From Candidatus Peribacter sp. (GTDB taxonomy: Bacteria; Patescibacteriota; Gracilibacteria; Peribacterales; Peribacteraceae), in assembly GCA_018652955.1 (NCBI GenBank), contig JABIBA010000001.1, positions 28,751 to 92,750 of the forward strand: a stretch of 64,000 nucleotides of DNA, read 5' to 3'. Each line of letters begins with the position of its first letter. The stretch's first letter is position 1. The notes below the pieces were generated by a model, which was not told where the DNA came from, did no database searches, and saw only the letters and a program-made list of their open reading frames with translations. Positions 29,043 through 38,493 of this stretch are shown piece after piece. The translations under genes were made by a program, and so were the position numbers.

Positions 29043-29813
29043 CTATTTCTTGAACAAATCCTTAATCAGAGCAATCATTTTAGATACTTCAGCCCTATTG
29101 ATCGTGTCATCTGGACGAACTGTACCAAGAGGATTCCCCTCGGAATCGGTGTCACCTGTCATAATTCCATATAAATATGCAGTAGAGATAGATTTTGCAT
29201 ATTTGTGGCCTGCAGGAAGATCTGTAAATGGAGAACTGCTATTTGGAGCAACAGGAAGGCCTAGAACCTGCAAAATAGTATGTACAACTTCGGATCTCGT
29301 CGCTGCTTCATGAACATTACGATCAGGGGTAAACACATCAAGCTTCATTGATTCTGCCTGAGCAACAAAGCTACTTGCCCACGATCCTTCTGCACTGATG
29401 TTTCTTGGGGTACCTGCTGTTAGTTCTAATGATGCAGCCTGTAATGACATCTTGAGGCTTTCTGCTAGAGTTACAGGATTTATAGCACCGAACTGGCCAG
29501 TAGGGTTTCCCTGCTCGTCCTCGTACCCTGTAGCAATTTCTTCAGAAATTACAGAAGAGACAAATGGTGCAAACCAACTATCTACAGGTACGTCTGCAAA
29601 TACCACTTGTTCGGATTTAACAGTAGCAACAAGAAGGCCTCTGCGTTCACCAATGGCAGACGCTGTAAGTAGTTCTGCAAATCGCTCAGCGCGTTGTGGG
29701 TTATCAGAATTTTTCGGAGCGGCTGTTTTGTAGGCTGTAGCAGCTTCGTTTTGAGCAGTTCTAAATTCAATGATTCCCTGATTAAACCTTCTAGTCAGAG
29801 CATCAAAACTTCT
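29043..29813 (-). CDS. SLH-domain C-terminal region, open in -1 frame relative to upstream LamG protein
   Basis: Two SLH-like repeats (FADVPVDSWFAPFVSSVISEEIATGY..., FTDLPAGHKYAKSISTAYLYGIMTGD...). The frame is open from 29813 with no start until 29606 and overlaps the end of the LamG ORF. Confidence 0.75.
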   Translation of the reverse strand, partial: RSFDALTRRFNQGIIEFRTAQNEAATAYKTAAPKNSDNPQRAERFAELLTASAIGERRGLLVATVKSEQVVFADVPVDSWFAPFVSSVISEEIATGYEDEQGNPTGQFGAINPVTLAESLKMSLQAASLELTAGTPRNISAEGSWASSFVAQAESMKLDVFTPDRNVHEAATRSEVVHTILQVLGLPVAPNSSSPFTDLPAGHKYAKSISTAYLYGIMTGDTDSEGNPLGTVRPDDTINRAEVSKMIALIKDLFKK

Positions 29814-32800
29814 TTAACACGACGGGAAGGATCTTCGACGATATAGGTACGCATAGAAGGATCGAGTATGCCACCTATAAAGTTTTTAGTTCCTTCTGTG
29901 ACGTCATCTGCAATTCCAACTGCTGCAAGCGTAGGAGCTTCTATAGATGAAAATCGTGTTCCTACTTCACTGCCACCTTGTGATTTAGATATAGCCTGTT
30001 TGTTACTACGCCAACCACCATTTCCAGAAGTAGATGTAGTTGATGATCCAAAATTCCAATTTGTAGTATTGCCTCCATCTGTACTTGTTCCATCAGAGGC
30101 ATCGATCTCTTCACCTTCTGATGCGTCACTGTAGCTAACACTAAGATAAGAGATGGATTGTGTAGCACTTGCTCCAAGATCAATAAGCCATTCAATAGCT
30201 GTAGTAAGAGGTGCTAGAGTAAGAAGATTACTTGCTTGACCTGTAAGCGTCAGGAGATTTGAAATGAATTGCGTTGTACCAGATCCAAAGTTGATCGTTT
30301 GTGTAGACGTCGTCGAGGCCTCTAAATTGTAAAACTCAGTAGAACCCCGGACATTTTGGGTTGAAGATCCATCAAAATCTACAGTTGAGGTTCCCTCCGT
30401 AAAACTGCCAGATCCTGCGTAGTTATTCCAGTCACCAGAGACATCTAGAGTTCTAGATGCTGCACCAGCTACTCCAGATAAAATAGTCATCGTATCAAGA
30501 TCGAGATTTCCACCTAGTGTAAATGTAGCAGTGCTAAGTGCTCCATTTGCATATTGTCCGTTTGCAAGTCGACGAACTTCTATAGGAGTAAGAGAGCGAT
30601 TGTATATTCTTAGATCATCAATCGTTCCATCGAGTTCAAGTGCTGCCTGATCTCTTTGTCCAAGTGTTACAGGTGTTGAAACATTCTTAGGCGACTTTAC
30701 TGAAGTAAAAGTACCATCAAGTACACCATCGACATACAAATCGAGTGTGTCGTCTGCATTACGCACTCCCGCTAAGTGATACCATACATTTGCTACAAGT
30801 GTTGTATTTGCGCTGTATTCTGCCCATGAACCATCATTAATAGCGACGTATAACTTCTGAAGTCGAGCTCCGAATGCATAGGTATCATCAGAGTTAGTTG
30901 CTCCATCTTTCGAAATTAAGAACATATAGGTCTCATCAAAGTCATCAAACTTCGCCCATCCAGATAGAGTAAACTCATCTCCAAGATCTAAAGTATTGTC
31001 ATCAGGAATTTCTACTACTCTATCTTCCGCATCAAAATTAAGTGCGCATGGATTATCAAAAGAAATTGCAGTAGGCAAACCAGAACCAGACCAAGCAGGT
31101 GGACCAGCTGTACCTGCAAGTGTTCCATCATTTCCAGTACCAGAAGAATCTATAACACTATTACCCTGACACTCGTCCAACTTCCAGTAACCGACTAGTC
31201 CGTCTTCTGTAGGATCTTCAATTTGTAATTCGTTCAGAGTAGAAGTAAAAGTAAACGTCACATTAGAAGAGCCATTAAGCACAACCAGTCCAGATCTAGG
31301 AGTAACCGTTCCACTGGCTTGGTCGAAGTCGTGTGCGTGAATAGAATAGCTGTCTGTCGATGCATCTATAGTCGCAGATGAAAGAGTAATGACACCATCA
31401 ACGTCAAGAAGATCTCTTAAGGTCCACGTTGAAGAATTTGTAAAAGTAAGATTATTGAAAGCCTGTCCTCCAGAGCGAATCTCTTCATCTGAATCACCTG
31501 ACCCTTCTAGGGTAACTGTTCCTGACTGCGGGCTAAATTGTCCTCCGTAATTAAGCCATGATCCTGAGGCGGTAACTGCATAGTCTGTTCCAGATACATC
31601 AAGGTCTCCAGAGGCTAGAATTAGATTATTTGCAATTGCAAGATTGGCATCGAGTGTGAATGTGCCAGATGCAGTAGCTGGCATATGTCCTGCAGAGAGA
31701 GCTGATACTTCTTCTGCGCGCAGAGGTCTATCGTAGATGCGAACATCATCAATAAAGCCATCTAAGTATGCGCTGACAGTATCACTATCAGTTTTTGCAC
31801 CAATAAGAAGAGGTTCAGTATTATTTGTGACACTATTTGCATTGGCATCGCTATCAGCTAAAAAACCATCGTGGTACAAAAGCTGAGTAGTAGAGGTCTT
31901 TACAAATGTAACATGGTGCCACTGATTTGCAGTTGTGGATGTTGATGAAGTAACACTGGAAGTTCCTGGCCCAAAACCTCGCAAGTTTCCACCGGAAACA
32001 TCAATCAGAAAGTTTCTCGCATTCCCAAGGGACCCATCAACCCATTTAGCAGCTATAGCATACTGCCCACTTGTATCTGGAACATGGTACCAAGCGGAGA
32101 CAGAAAACTCTGAAAGACCATCTAAAAACGTAACATCTCCAAGGGTGATGTAGTCATTCCCATCAAATTCCATTGAGTATCTATTGAAGTAATCTGTGGG
32201 AGCAGTAGTTGAAGAAATTGAAGGATCATTTGGTGAATCAACTCTTGTTGCATCACGATCATACCCACTACTATCTGGTAGATAACTCCCTTCCAAGGCA
32301 TCAAAATTCCAGTAGCCAAGTAACCCGTCATTAATGAATAAATCATTATAGCTATCTCCAGCAGCCAGGCCTGTATAGCTGCCTGTTCCATAATAGAGAA
32401 CTGATCCAGTAGAAGCTGTGCCGAGATTAGCAATATTCATACTTTCTGACCCTAGAAGCCGTAACGTACCACCACCATGTAATTCACCACCTTCAACAAG
32501 TTCAAAATCAAATCCATGAAGATCAACGTACGATCCTGTAAAACCATTTGCTTCAATGGTGAGTGATGCTCCAGATGCACGTTCACCTAGTACAGGCCCA
32601 GAAAGAGTGTCTGGAATAAAGATGTGGTTGAAGGGATCTGGAACTGAGCCTATGTCCCAGTTGGCATCTGTTTCCCAGTCTGTATCAGTAGAGCCATCCC
32701 ATGTTGCTGCTGTGTGATTTCCTCCTGCAAGCACAGAAATTTCTGAGTCAGAGAGTGCACGCGTATAGATACGGACATCATCTACCTGGCCATCATAGTA

Positions 32801-33475
32801 CTGGTCCAATCCATTTTTCTGCAAAGCTCCAATAACTACGGAGTTAAAGGTGGTCGCACCTAGAGATGTCGTATCCGTATCGACAGACGTACCGTCTACA
32901 AATAATTCATGACTATTTCCAGCACTGCTAACAAGTGCGATGTGATGCCAAGCGCCATCATTAAATGCAGTACTTGAACATAGTTGAGCATTGTTATTAG
33001 CGTCATCAGAGATGTATGCCTTAAACGAATCATCTGTTGTACAGGTGGCATCACTATCTTCTACAAGCTGAAGATGAACAGAGGGGTTAGCACTGCCGGA
33101 ATTACCTTCGCTCAAAAATGTTCGATAAGTAGAACCGACAGCATCAGAGGTATTTATCCAAACACTATACGTTCTAGGAAATGCACCAGAGGTAGCTGTG
33201 GATCCAATATTTACATACTCAGAACTTGCCTTATTAAAACTTAAACCATACGGGTCGGTGAAAGTTATAGTAGGGGATGATGGAACTGCCCAAGTGGGAG
33301 TATTAGTTAGCGTTCCAGTTCTACTATGCCCTGATGAATCTATAGCACTAGTGCCCGAACCATCATCAAGTTTCCAATAACCCTCAAGGCTATCTGTTGA
33401 TACTGAAGCCTGTGCAATTGGTGATACACACAGTATTGCGAAGCCGGTGAGCACAAAAATTGTTCTTAGACGCAT
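29795..33475 (-). CDS. Secreted multi-LamG (concanavalin A-like) surface protein
   Basis: Signal peptide; three LamG-like domains (EGYWKLDDGSGTSAIDSSGHSRTGTL, GYWNFDALEGSYLPDSSGYDRDAT, GYWKLDECQGNSVIDSSGTGNDGTL, each with VDDVRIYxRxLxxxE). Confidence 0.88.
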   Translation of the reverse strand: MRLRTIFVLTGFAILCVSPIAQASVSTDSLEGYWKLDDGSGTSAIDSSGHSRTGTLTNTPTWAVPSSPTITFTDPYGLSFNKASSEYVNIGSTATSGAFPRTYSVWINTSDAVGSTYRTFLSEGNSGSANPSVHLQLVEDSDATCTTDDSFKAYISDDANNNAQLCSSTAFNDGAWHHIALVSSAGNSHELFVDGTSVDTDTTSLGATTFNSVVIGALQKNGLDQYYDGQVDDVRIYTRALSDSEISVLAGGNHTAATWDGSTDTDWETDANWDIGSVPDPFNHIFIPDTLSGPVLGERASGASLTIEANGFTGSYVDLHGFDFELVEGGELHGGGTLRLLGSESMNIANLGTASTGSVLYYGTGSYTGLAAGDSYNDLFINDGLLGYWNFDALEGSYLPDSSGYDRDATRVDSPNDPSISSTTAPTDYFNRYSMEFDGNDYITLGDVTFLDGLSEFSVSAWYHVPDTSGQYAIAAKWVDGSLGNARNFLIDVSGGNLRGFGPGTSSVTSSTSTTANQWHHVTFVKTSTTQLLYHDGFLADSDANANSVTNNTEPLLIGAKTDSDTVSAYLDGFIDDVRIYDRPLRAEEVSALSAGHMPATASGTFTLDANLAIANNLILASGDLDVSGTDYAVTASGSWLNYGGQFSPQSGTVTLEGSGDSDEEIRSGGQAFNNLTFTNSSTWTLRDLLDVDGVITLSSATIDASTDSYSIHAHDFDQASGTVTPRSGLVVLNGSSNVTFTFTSTLNELQIEDPTEDGLVGYWKLDECQGNSVIDSSGTGNDGTLAGTAGPPAWSGSGLPTAISFDNPCALNFDAEDRVVEIPDDNTLDLGDEFTLSGWAKFDDFDETYMFLISKDGATNSDDTYAFGARLQKLYVAINDGSWAEYSANTTLVANVWYHLAGVRNADDTLDLYVDGVLDGTFTSVKSPKNVSTPVTLGQRDQAALELDGTIDDLRIYNRSLTPIEVRRLANGQYANGALSTATFTLGGNLDLDTMTILSGVAGAASRTLDVSGDWNNYAGSGSFTEGTSTVDFDGSSTQNVRGSTEFYNLEASTTSTQTINFGSGTTQFISNLLTLTGQASNLLTLAPLTTAIEWLIDLGASATQSISYLSVSYSDASEGEEIDASDGTSTDGGNTTNWNFGSSTTSTSGNGGWRSNKQAISKSQGGSEVGTRFSSIEAPTLAAVGIADDVTEGTKNFIGGILDPSMRTYIVEDPSRRVKEVLML

Positions 33476-33560
33476 CTTACCCTTAACTATATCAAATCAA
33501 GCAATCCTATCCTATTGCGTAAAAACAGTATCCCTTCTTATATAGAAGTGAGAAGTTTAC

Positions 33561-34622
33561 TTAACCAAACACTGAAACTACCACACCTGCAAACGCCATA
33601 AACGATCCAACGATCCAAAGTCGCATTGTTACTTTGCTTTCACCCCACTCAAGTGCCTCAAAGTGATGGTGAATAGGAGCTGCTTTAAATATTTTCTTTC
33701 CTCCTCTAAATTTCTTACTTGTAAGCTGAATGATTACAGAAAGCATCTCGATAACAAAGATAAACCCAACAAGCGGCAATACAAGAATATGATCCGTCAT
33801 CATCGCAATGACTCCAAGAGTTCCACCAAGTGCCAGTGACCCTGTATCTCCCATAAAGAAGAGAGCAGGTGGGACGTTATGCCACAAGAACGCAGCAATT
33901 GCGCCTGCGACAACGAAGCAAAACGCTGCGAGCACATCGAGACCTTCGATGTAACCGAGTAATCCAAATGAACCAAAGGCAATAATAAGAAGTCCTGCAG
34001 CAAGGCCATCAAGACCATCGGTAACATTTACTGCATTAGCAGTCCCTACAATAATAAACATGCAGATTGGAATATAGAGTAGTCCTACATGCCATGGACC
34101 AGAGAAGGGGACATAGATCTGGTCATATCCCAACTTAAAGTAAAACCAAAGTGCTGCAATACCACTAATAATGAGAAGTGACGTAAGTTTTGGTAACCAA
34201 TCGAGGCCTTTCTTCTTTCCTGATCCTATAATATTCAGATAATCGTCCACTCCACCCAAAATTCCAAGAGATACCAAGATAAAGAGTGGTAGGTATACCT
34301 GACCTCGTTGCAACAAACTGTGTTCTACAAGTCCTGTGAGTGAAAGTACTCGAGAAAGTAAAACCGTTAAGAGAATAGACCCCCAAATTAAGAGTCCTCC
34401 CATCGTAGGAGTACCAAACTTATGTTTGTGATACGTACGAAATACCGTTGCCTCTCTACTATCAACAGTTTCAACTCGCAGTTGCTTCCCCATCTTGTTT
34501 TTGCGCAAAAAAGCTATAAACCACGGCGTAAGTGCTAGGCCAAGTATAAAGGCAAAGGCACCGTAGATAAGTGTTTCGGGGATCGTGATTTCTGGCCGAA
34601 CAGGTATGAAAGCAACTTGCAT
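33561..34622 (-). CDS. mraY: Phospho-N-acetylmuramoyl-pentapeptide-transferase
   Basis: GTPTMGGLLIW, NAVNVTDGLDGLAAG, FMGDTGSLALGG, PIHHHFE motifs. Confidence 0.96.
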   Translation of the reverse strand: MQVAFIPVRPEITIPETLIYGAFAFILGLALTPWFIAFLRKNKMGKQLRVETVDSREATVFRTYHKHKFGTPTMGGLLIWGSILLTVLLSRVLSLTGLVEHSLLQRGQVYLPLFILVSLGILGGVDDYLNIIGSGKKKGLDWLPKLTSLLIISGIAALWFYFKLGYDQIYVPFSGPWHVGLLYIPICMFIIVGTANAVNVTDGLDGLAAGLLIIAFGSFGLLGYIEGLDVLAAFCFVVAGAIAAFLWHNVPPALFFMGDTGSLALGGTLGVIAMMTDHILVLPLVGFIFVIEMLSVIIQLTSKKFRGGKKIFKAAPIHHHFEALEWGESKVTMRLWIVGSFMAFAGVVVSVFG

Positions 34623-34644
34623 AGGCGCTGAAGCATACCACTAA

Positions 34645-36015
34645 TTATTGCATTTGCGAATGCGCTTTATCGACATCATAAAAGCGTAGATGGTCTTTCT
34701 TAAACATGAGTTCTACACGACCAATTGGTCCATTACGGTGCTTCCTGATATACACGTCTGTTAGACCTGGCCTGTCGGAGTCTTCCTCGTAGTAATCCTC
34801 TCTGTACATCATCATTACGACATCGGCATCTTGCTCGATAGAACCTGAATCTCGAAGGTCAGAAAGTTGTGGAATGTTACCCGGCCTACTTTCTACAGCA
34901 CGAGAGAGCTGTGACAGAGCAAGAACCGGTATATGCATTTCTCGACCAATTTGCTTAAGTGCTCGGGAGATCTCTGAGATTTCTTGTACACGGTTACCAG
35001 CATAAGAAGCGTTTCCTGTACTCATGAGCTGCAAGTAATCGATGACTAGCATATCAAGACCGTGCTCCATCTGTAGACGCCTCGCCTTTGCACGAAGCTC
35101 TGGAATAGAAGAGGCAACTGAGTCGTCGATGAAGATATTTGCTTTGTTAAGCTCATCCATAATCGGTCCCATGTTTTGGAAGTCCGTGTCTTCAAGTTTC
35201 CCTTTTTGAAGTTTCCAGCTATCAACTCCAAGCATGGAGGCGAATAGACGGTCAACAAGCTGTTCTTTACTCATTTCCAGTGAAAAGATCCCGACACTTT
35301 TGCCTTCTCTGATAGCTGCATGCTGAGCAATGTTTAGTGCGAGAGCTGTTTTTCCCATAGAAGGACGAGCAGCAAGAATAATGAGGTCACTCGGTTGAAA
35401 TCCGGATAGCTTTCCATCAAGACCTGTAAACCCTGTCGACACTCCTTTTGTTTGGTCATCATCAGATTCGTGCATTTCTGCAAAACGTTCGTAACGCTCT
35501 TCCAGAATCTGCTTAATGTGAACGAACTTATCTTTAAGAAATGTATTACTAATTTCAAATACTGTTTTCTCTACCTCATCCAAGAGTTCTGTTACCGGTT
35601 TGTCTTCTGTGAATCCAAGCCCTGCAATCTTTTGCCCTGCTTTAATAATTCGACGGTGAACAGCTTTAGTTTTTACAATCTGTCCGTACTGATAGATATG
35701 AGAGGAAGTCGGTACTTCAGATGTCAGTTGTGCCAAAAATGCTGATCCTCCAATTTCTTGGAGCTTTTTGTTATCAGACAGTTTCGACGTAACCGTTACA
35801 AAGTCCACTGGTTCATGGCTGCTATACAGACCCATTATCGCGCCATAAATGTCGCGGTAGATCGGGTCGTAGAAATCCTCGGTCTTGAGAAAATCAGATA
35901 TCTTAATGATTGCCTCAGGATCGAGGAGTAAAGCACCAATCACCGTTCTTTCCGCTTCCGTGCTATGAGGTTGCGTTTGAACTAAGGGCTCTGTGGTGGA
36001 CTTTGCAGACGGCAT
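34645..36015 (-). CDS. dnaB: Replicative DNA helicase DnaB
   Basis: STEAERTVIGALLLDPEAI, LAARPSMGKTALALNIA, VIDYLQLMS, RDSGSIEQDADVVMMMYR. Confidence 0.96.
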   Translation of the reverse strand: MPSAKSTTEPLVQTQPHSTEAERTVIGALLLDPEAIIKISDFLKTEDFYDPIYRDIYGAIMGLYSSHEPVDFVTVTSKLSDNKKLQEIGGSAFLAQLTSEVPTSSHIYQYGQIVKTKAVHRRIIKAGQKIAGLGFTEDKPVTELLDEVEKTVFEISNTFLKDKFVHIKQILEERYERFAEMHESDDDQTKGVSTGFTGLDGKLSGFQPSDLIILAARPSMGKTALALNIAQHAAIREGKSVGIFSLEMSKEQLVDRLFASMLGVDSWKLQKGKLEDTDFQNMGPIMDELNKANIFIDDSVASSIPELRAKARRLQMEHGLDMLVIDYLQLMSTGNASYAGNRVQEISEISRALKQIGREMHIPVLALSQLSRAVESRPGNIPQLSDLRDSGSIEQDADVVMMMYREDYYEEDSDRPGLTDVYIRKHRNGPIGRVELMFKKDHLRFYDVDKAHSQMQ

Positions 36016-36135
36016 ACGAGGAGACTGATTCTAAGCTAAATGTACTAACTTACAACTAAAGGGTCTTGCGTGATCTCCACTTGATAGGCGGCGTTGCAAA
36101 ACCCTGTGAGTGCACTGTGGATAACCTGTGGAAAA

Positions 36136-37266
36136 TTACAGGTCTGCTGCTTTACGAATCTCTTTTTCAAGCTTGTTTGAAAGTGTCTTGTTTTCTTTAA
36201 GGAAGATACGAGCTTGCTCTTTACCCTGTCCAATCGTGTCTTCACCGTGACGGTAGTACGCTCCGGACCTCTCCAAGATACCGTACTTGACACCAAGCTC
36301 TAGAATGTCGCCTTCTTTAGAAATTCCCTGAGCGTAGAGAATATCGAATTCTGCTTGGCGGAAAGGAGGGGCTACTTTGTTTTTAACAACTTTGACTCGG
36401 GTTTTATTCCCCACAATCTCTTGCGAGGCTTTGCCTTCTTCTCCGGGTATCTTCTCGAGGATCTTATCTACGCGGCGAACATCTAAGCGGATAGAACTGT
36501 AGAACTTAAGAGCTTGTCCTCCTGCAGTTGTTTCTGGGCTACCAAACATCACACCAATCTTCATACGGATCTGGTTGATGAAGATCACAGACGTTCCGCT
36601 CTTAGAAACAATCGCAGTGAGCTTACGGAGAGCTTGGCTCATGAGACGAGCTTGAAGTCCCATTTGTGCGTCACCCATGTTTCCTTCAATTTCAGCCCTT
36701 GGTGTAAGCGCTGCTACAGAGTCGATAACAACAATATCTATAGCTCCACTACGAACGAGTGTCTCGCAAATTTCTAGTGCCTGCTCTCCACAGTCAGGCT
36801 GCGACACCAAGAGTGCATCGATATCAACACCGATCTTCTTAGCGTACTGCACATCAAGTGCGTGCTCTGCGTCGATAAATGCAGCGCGTCCACCCTTCTT
36901 TTGCACCTCTGCAATAGCGTGGAGTGACAACGTAGTCTTACCAGAACTTTCTGGTCCGTAGATCTCGATAATACGTCCTTCTGGGATTCCTCCTCCAAGA
37001 GCGAGGTCGAGTGTAAGAGAACCAGATGGGTAACGCTTTATGTGACGATGCGTGTTCTCATCCATTTTCATAATGGCTCCTTCACCGTATTCTTTTTCTA
37101 TGTGAGAGAGTGCAGCTGAAATCGCATCATCTTTAGCAGCTTCTAGTGGATCTACCTTCTTGGCAGGCTTCTCTTTTGCCTTCTCTTTGATAGCTGCTTC
37201 GATGATTGATGGTTCAGTTGCTTTAGGGTCAGTCATGGTTGGAGTTGCGGAAGTAGTTTTCGTCAT
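36136..37266 (-). CDS. recA: Recombinase RecA
   Basis: [51 protein letters not shown]; start at MTKTTS. Confidence 0.97.
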   Translation of the reverse strand: MTKTTSATPTMTDPKATEPSIIEAAIKEKAKEKPAKKVDPLEAAKDDAISAALSHIEKEYGEGAIMKMDENTHRHIKRYPSGSLTLDLALGGGIPEGRIIEIYGPESSGKTTLSLHAIAEVQKKGGRAAFIDAEHALDVQYAKKIGVDIDALLVSQPDCGEQALEICETLVRSGAIDIVVIDSVAALTPRAEIEGNMGDAQMGLQARLMSQALRKLTAIVSKSGTSVIFINQIRMKIGVMFGSPETTAGGQALKFYSSIRLDVRRVDKILEKIPGEEGKASQEIVGNKTRVKVVKNKVAPPFRQAEFDILYAQGISKEGDILELGVKYGILERSGAYYRHGEDTIGQGKEQARIFLKENKTLSNKLEKEIRKAADL

Positions 37267-37456
37267 AATAGTAATGGGAAGTGGGGGATTAGGGAATATG
37301 GAATTTTTGGAGCAACACTTCCGAAGCCCGTCGACTCGGGAAGGTGTATGCTTGTCCACCACAATAATTAGATATGCTTACAGCGTCAATAAACTGCACT
37401 TGTCAGACGTACACCTTTGGGTTGGTGTGTGTTTGTACACCTGCTACAATTTGACT

Positions 37457-38080
37457 ATGCCCTCACTCAACCAAAAACTCTTCGCGTGGTTCACTGAAAA
37501 TACAGAAGAGAGGCGAGACAAAATACTCGGAGAAACTAAACAGCACTTGTTTGCTCGGGCGAATGGTACTGTTGCAGAAATAGGAATGGGAACCGGAAGC
37601 AACATGCAATACTATCCCGACGGAGTTAAAGTAATTGCTGTAGAGCCAAATGAAGCAATGGAAAGATATATCTTAGAGAATGCAGCTGAGCTTGGTATAG
37701 AAATTGATATTCGAAGAAGTAGTGCCGAGGAGCTGCCTCTCGATGATGAAAGTGTCGATACAGTCATCACAACACATGTGCTGTGCTCTGTCGCAGATGT
37801 ACAACAGTCTCTCAGGGAAATTCTAAGAGTACTAAAGCCCGAAGGGCAGTATCTTTTTCTGGAACACGTAGCAGCAGAGCAAGGAACGACACTTCGAGTT
37901 ATGCAAAATATAGTCAGAAGATTGCACGCTGCAGCATTTAATGGCTGCCAGTGCAACCGCGAGATAGGAGGAGTAAACATGAAAAATGCTGGATTTGAGT
38001 CTGTTGCATACAGAAAAAAGAATCTCGGAGGATATCTTTCGCACATCAAACCTCATATTATAGGCGCTGCGACGAAATAA
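37457..38080 (+). CDS. Class I SAM-dependent methyltransferase
   Basis: VAEIGMGTGSNMQYYP, VIAVEPNEAM, ELPLDDESVDTVITTHVLCSV, ILRVLKPEGQYLFLEHV; start at MPSLNQK. Confidence 0.88.
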   Translation: MPSLNQKLFAWFTENTEERRDKILGETKQHLFARANGTVAEIGMGTGSNMQYYPDGVKVIAVEPNEAMERYILENAAELGIEIDIRRSSAEELPLDDESVDTVITTHVLCSVADVQQSLREILRVLKPEGQYLFLEHVAAEQGTTLRVMQNIVRRLHAAAFNGCQCNREIGGVNMKNAGFESVAYRKKNLGGYLSHIKPHIIGAATK

Positions 38081-38102
38081 CTGTTGTAAAAATTAACAAC
38101 AG
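38081..38102. repeat. Inverted repeat CTGTTGT-N8-ACAACAG
   Basis: CTGTTGTAAAAATTAACAACAG immediately after the methyltransferase stop codon; same arms and spacer length as 57401..57422. Confidence 0.8.
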
Positions 38103-38104
38103 AA

Positions 38105-38392
38105 TTACCCCTGATACTGCCTTGATGTCACCGTGCAACCAAGAGCCTGAAGCTGACGCATAAGCATGCGGTCTCCATGGAAAGAAACATTCCCAAGATA
38201 GATGTGCACATCATCTCTGGAAGGAAAGCTTTGCACCCAAGTAAGCAACGATGCGGAGTCATACTTCTTTTGCATGTTGTCCTTGCTCCAATCTATAACC
38301 ACAGAGCTGGACTTGAATGTTGGTGGTGCGAGTCGGTCTTGTGTGATCATGATAGAAGAAGGAAGAGGGCGGAAGGGTGACGCGTCGGCCAT
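38105..38392 (-). CDS. Small hypothetical protein (95 aa)
   Basis: Open frame with initiator; coding status uncertain. Confidence 0.35.
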   Translation of the reverse strand: MADASPFRPLPSSIMITQDRLAPPTFKSSSVVIDWSKDNMQKKYDSASLLTWVQSFPSRDDVHIYLGNVSFHGDRMLMRQLQALGCTVTSRQYQG

Positions 38393-38493
38393 AGCGCCGT
38401 AGGTGCGTCGGCTGATGGTTCACGAAGTGTACACCCGTACACCCAAGAATCAAGCAAGTGATATTGCGAGACGTACACCTTCGGGTTGTAAGA

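Noticed and set aside
29582-29813. Recoded TGA (genetic code 25, TGA = Gly) explaining the LamG stop
   Set aside because: Reading through TGA stays in the wrong frame (MNLELLKTKLLQ...), not the SLH frame; other genes use TGA as a normal terminal stop (e.g. purA). Code 11 fits.
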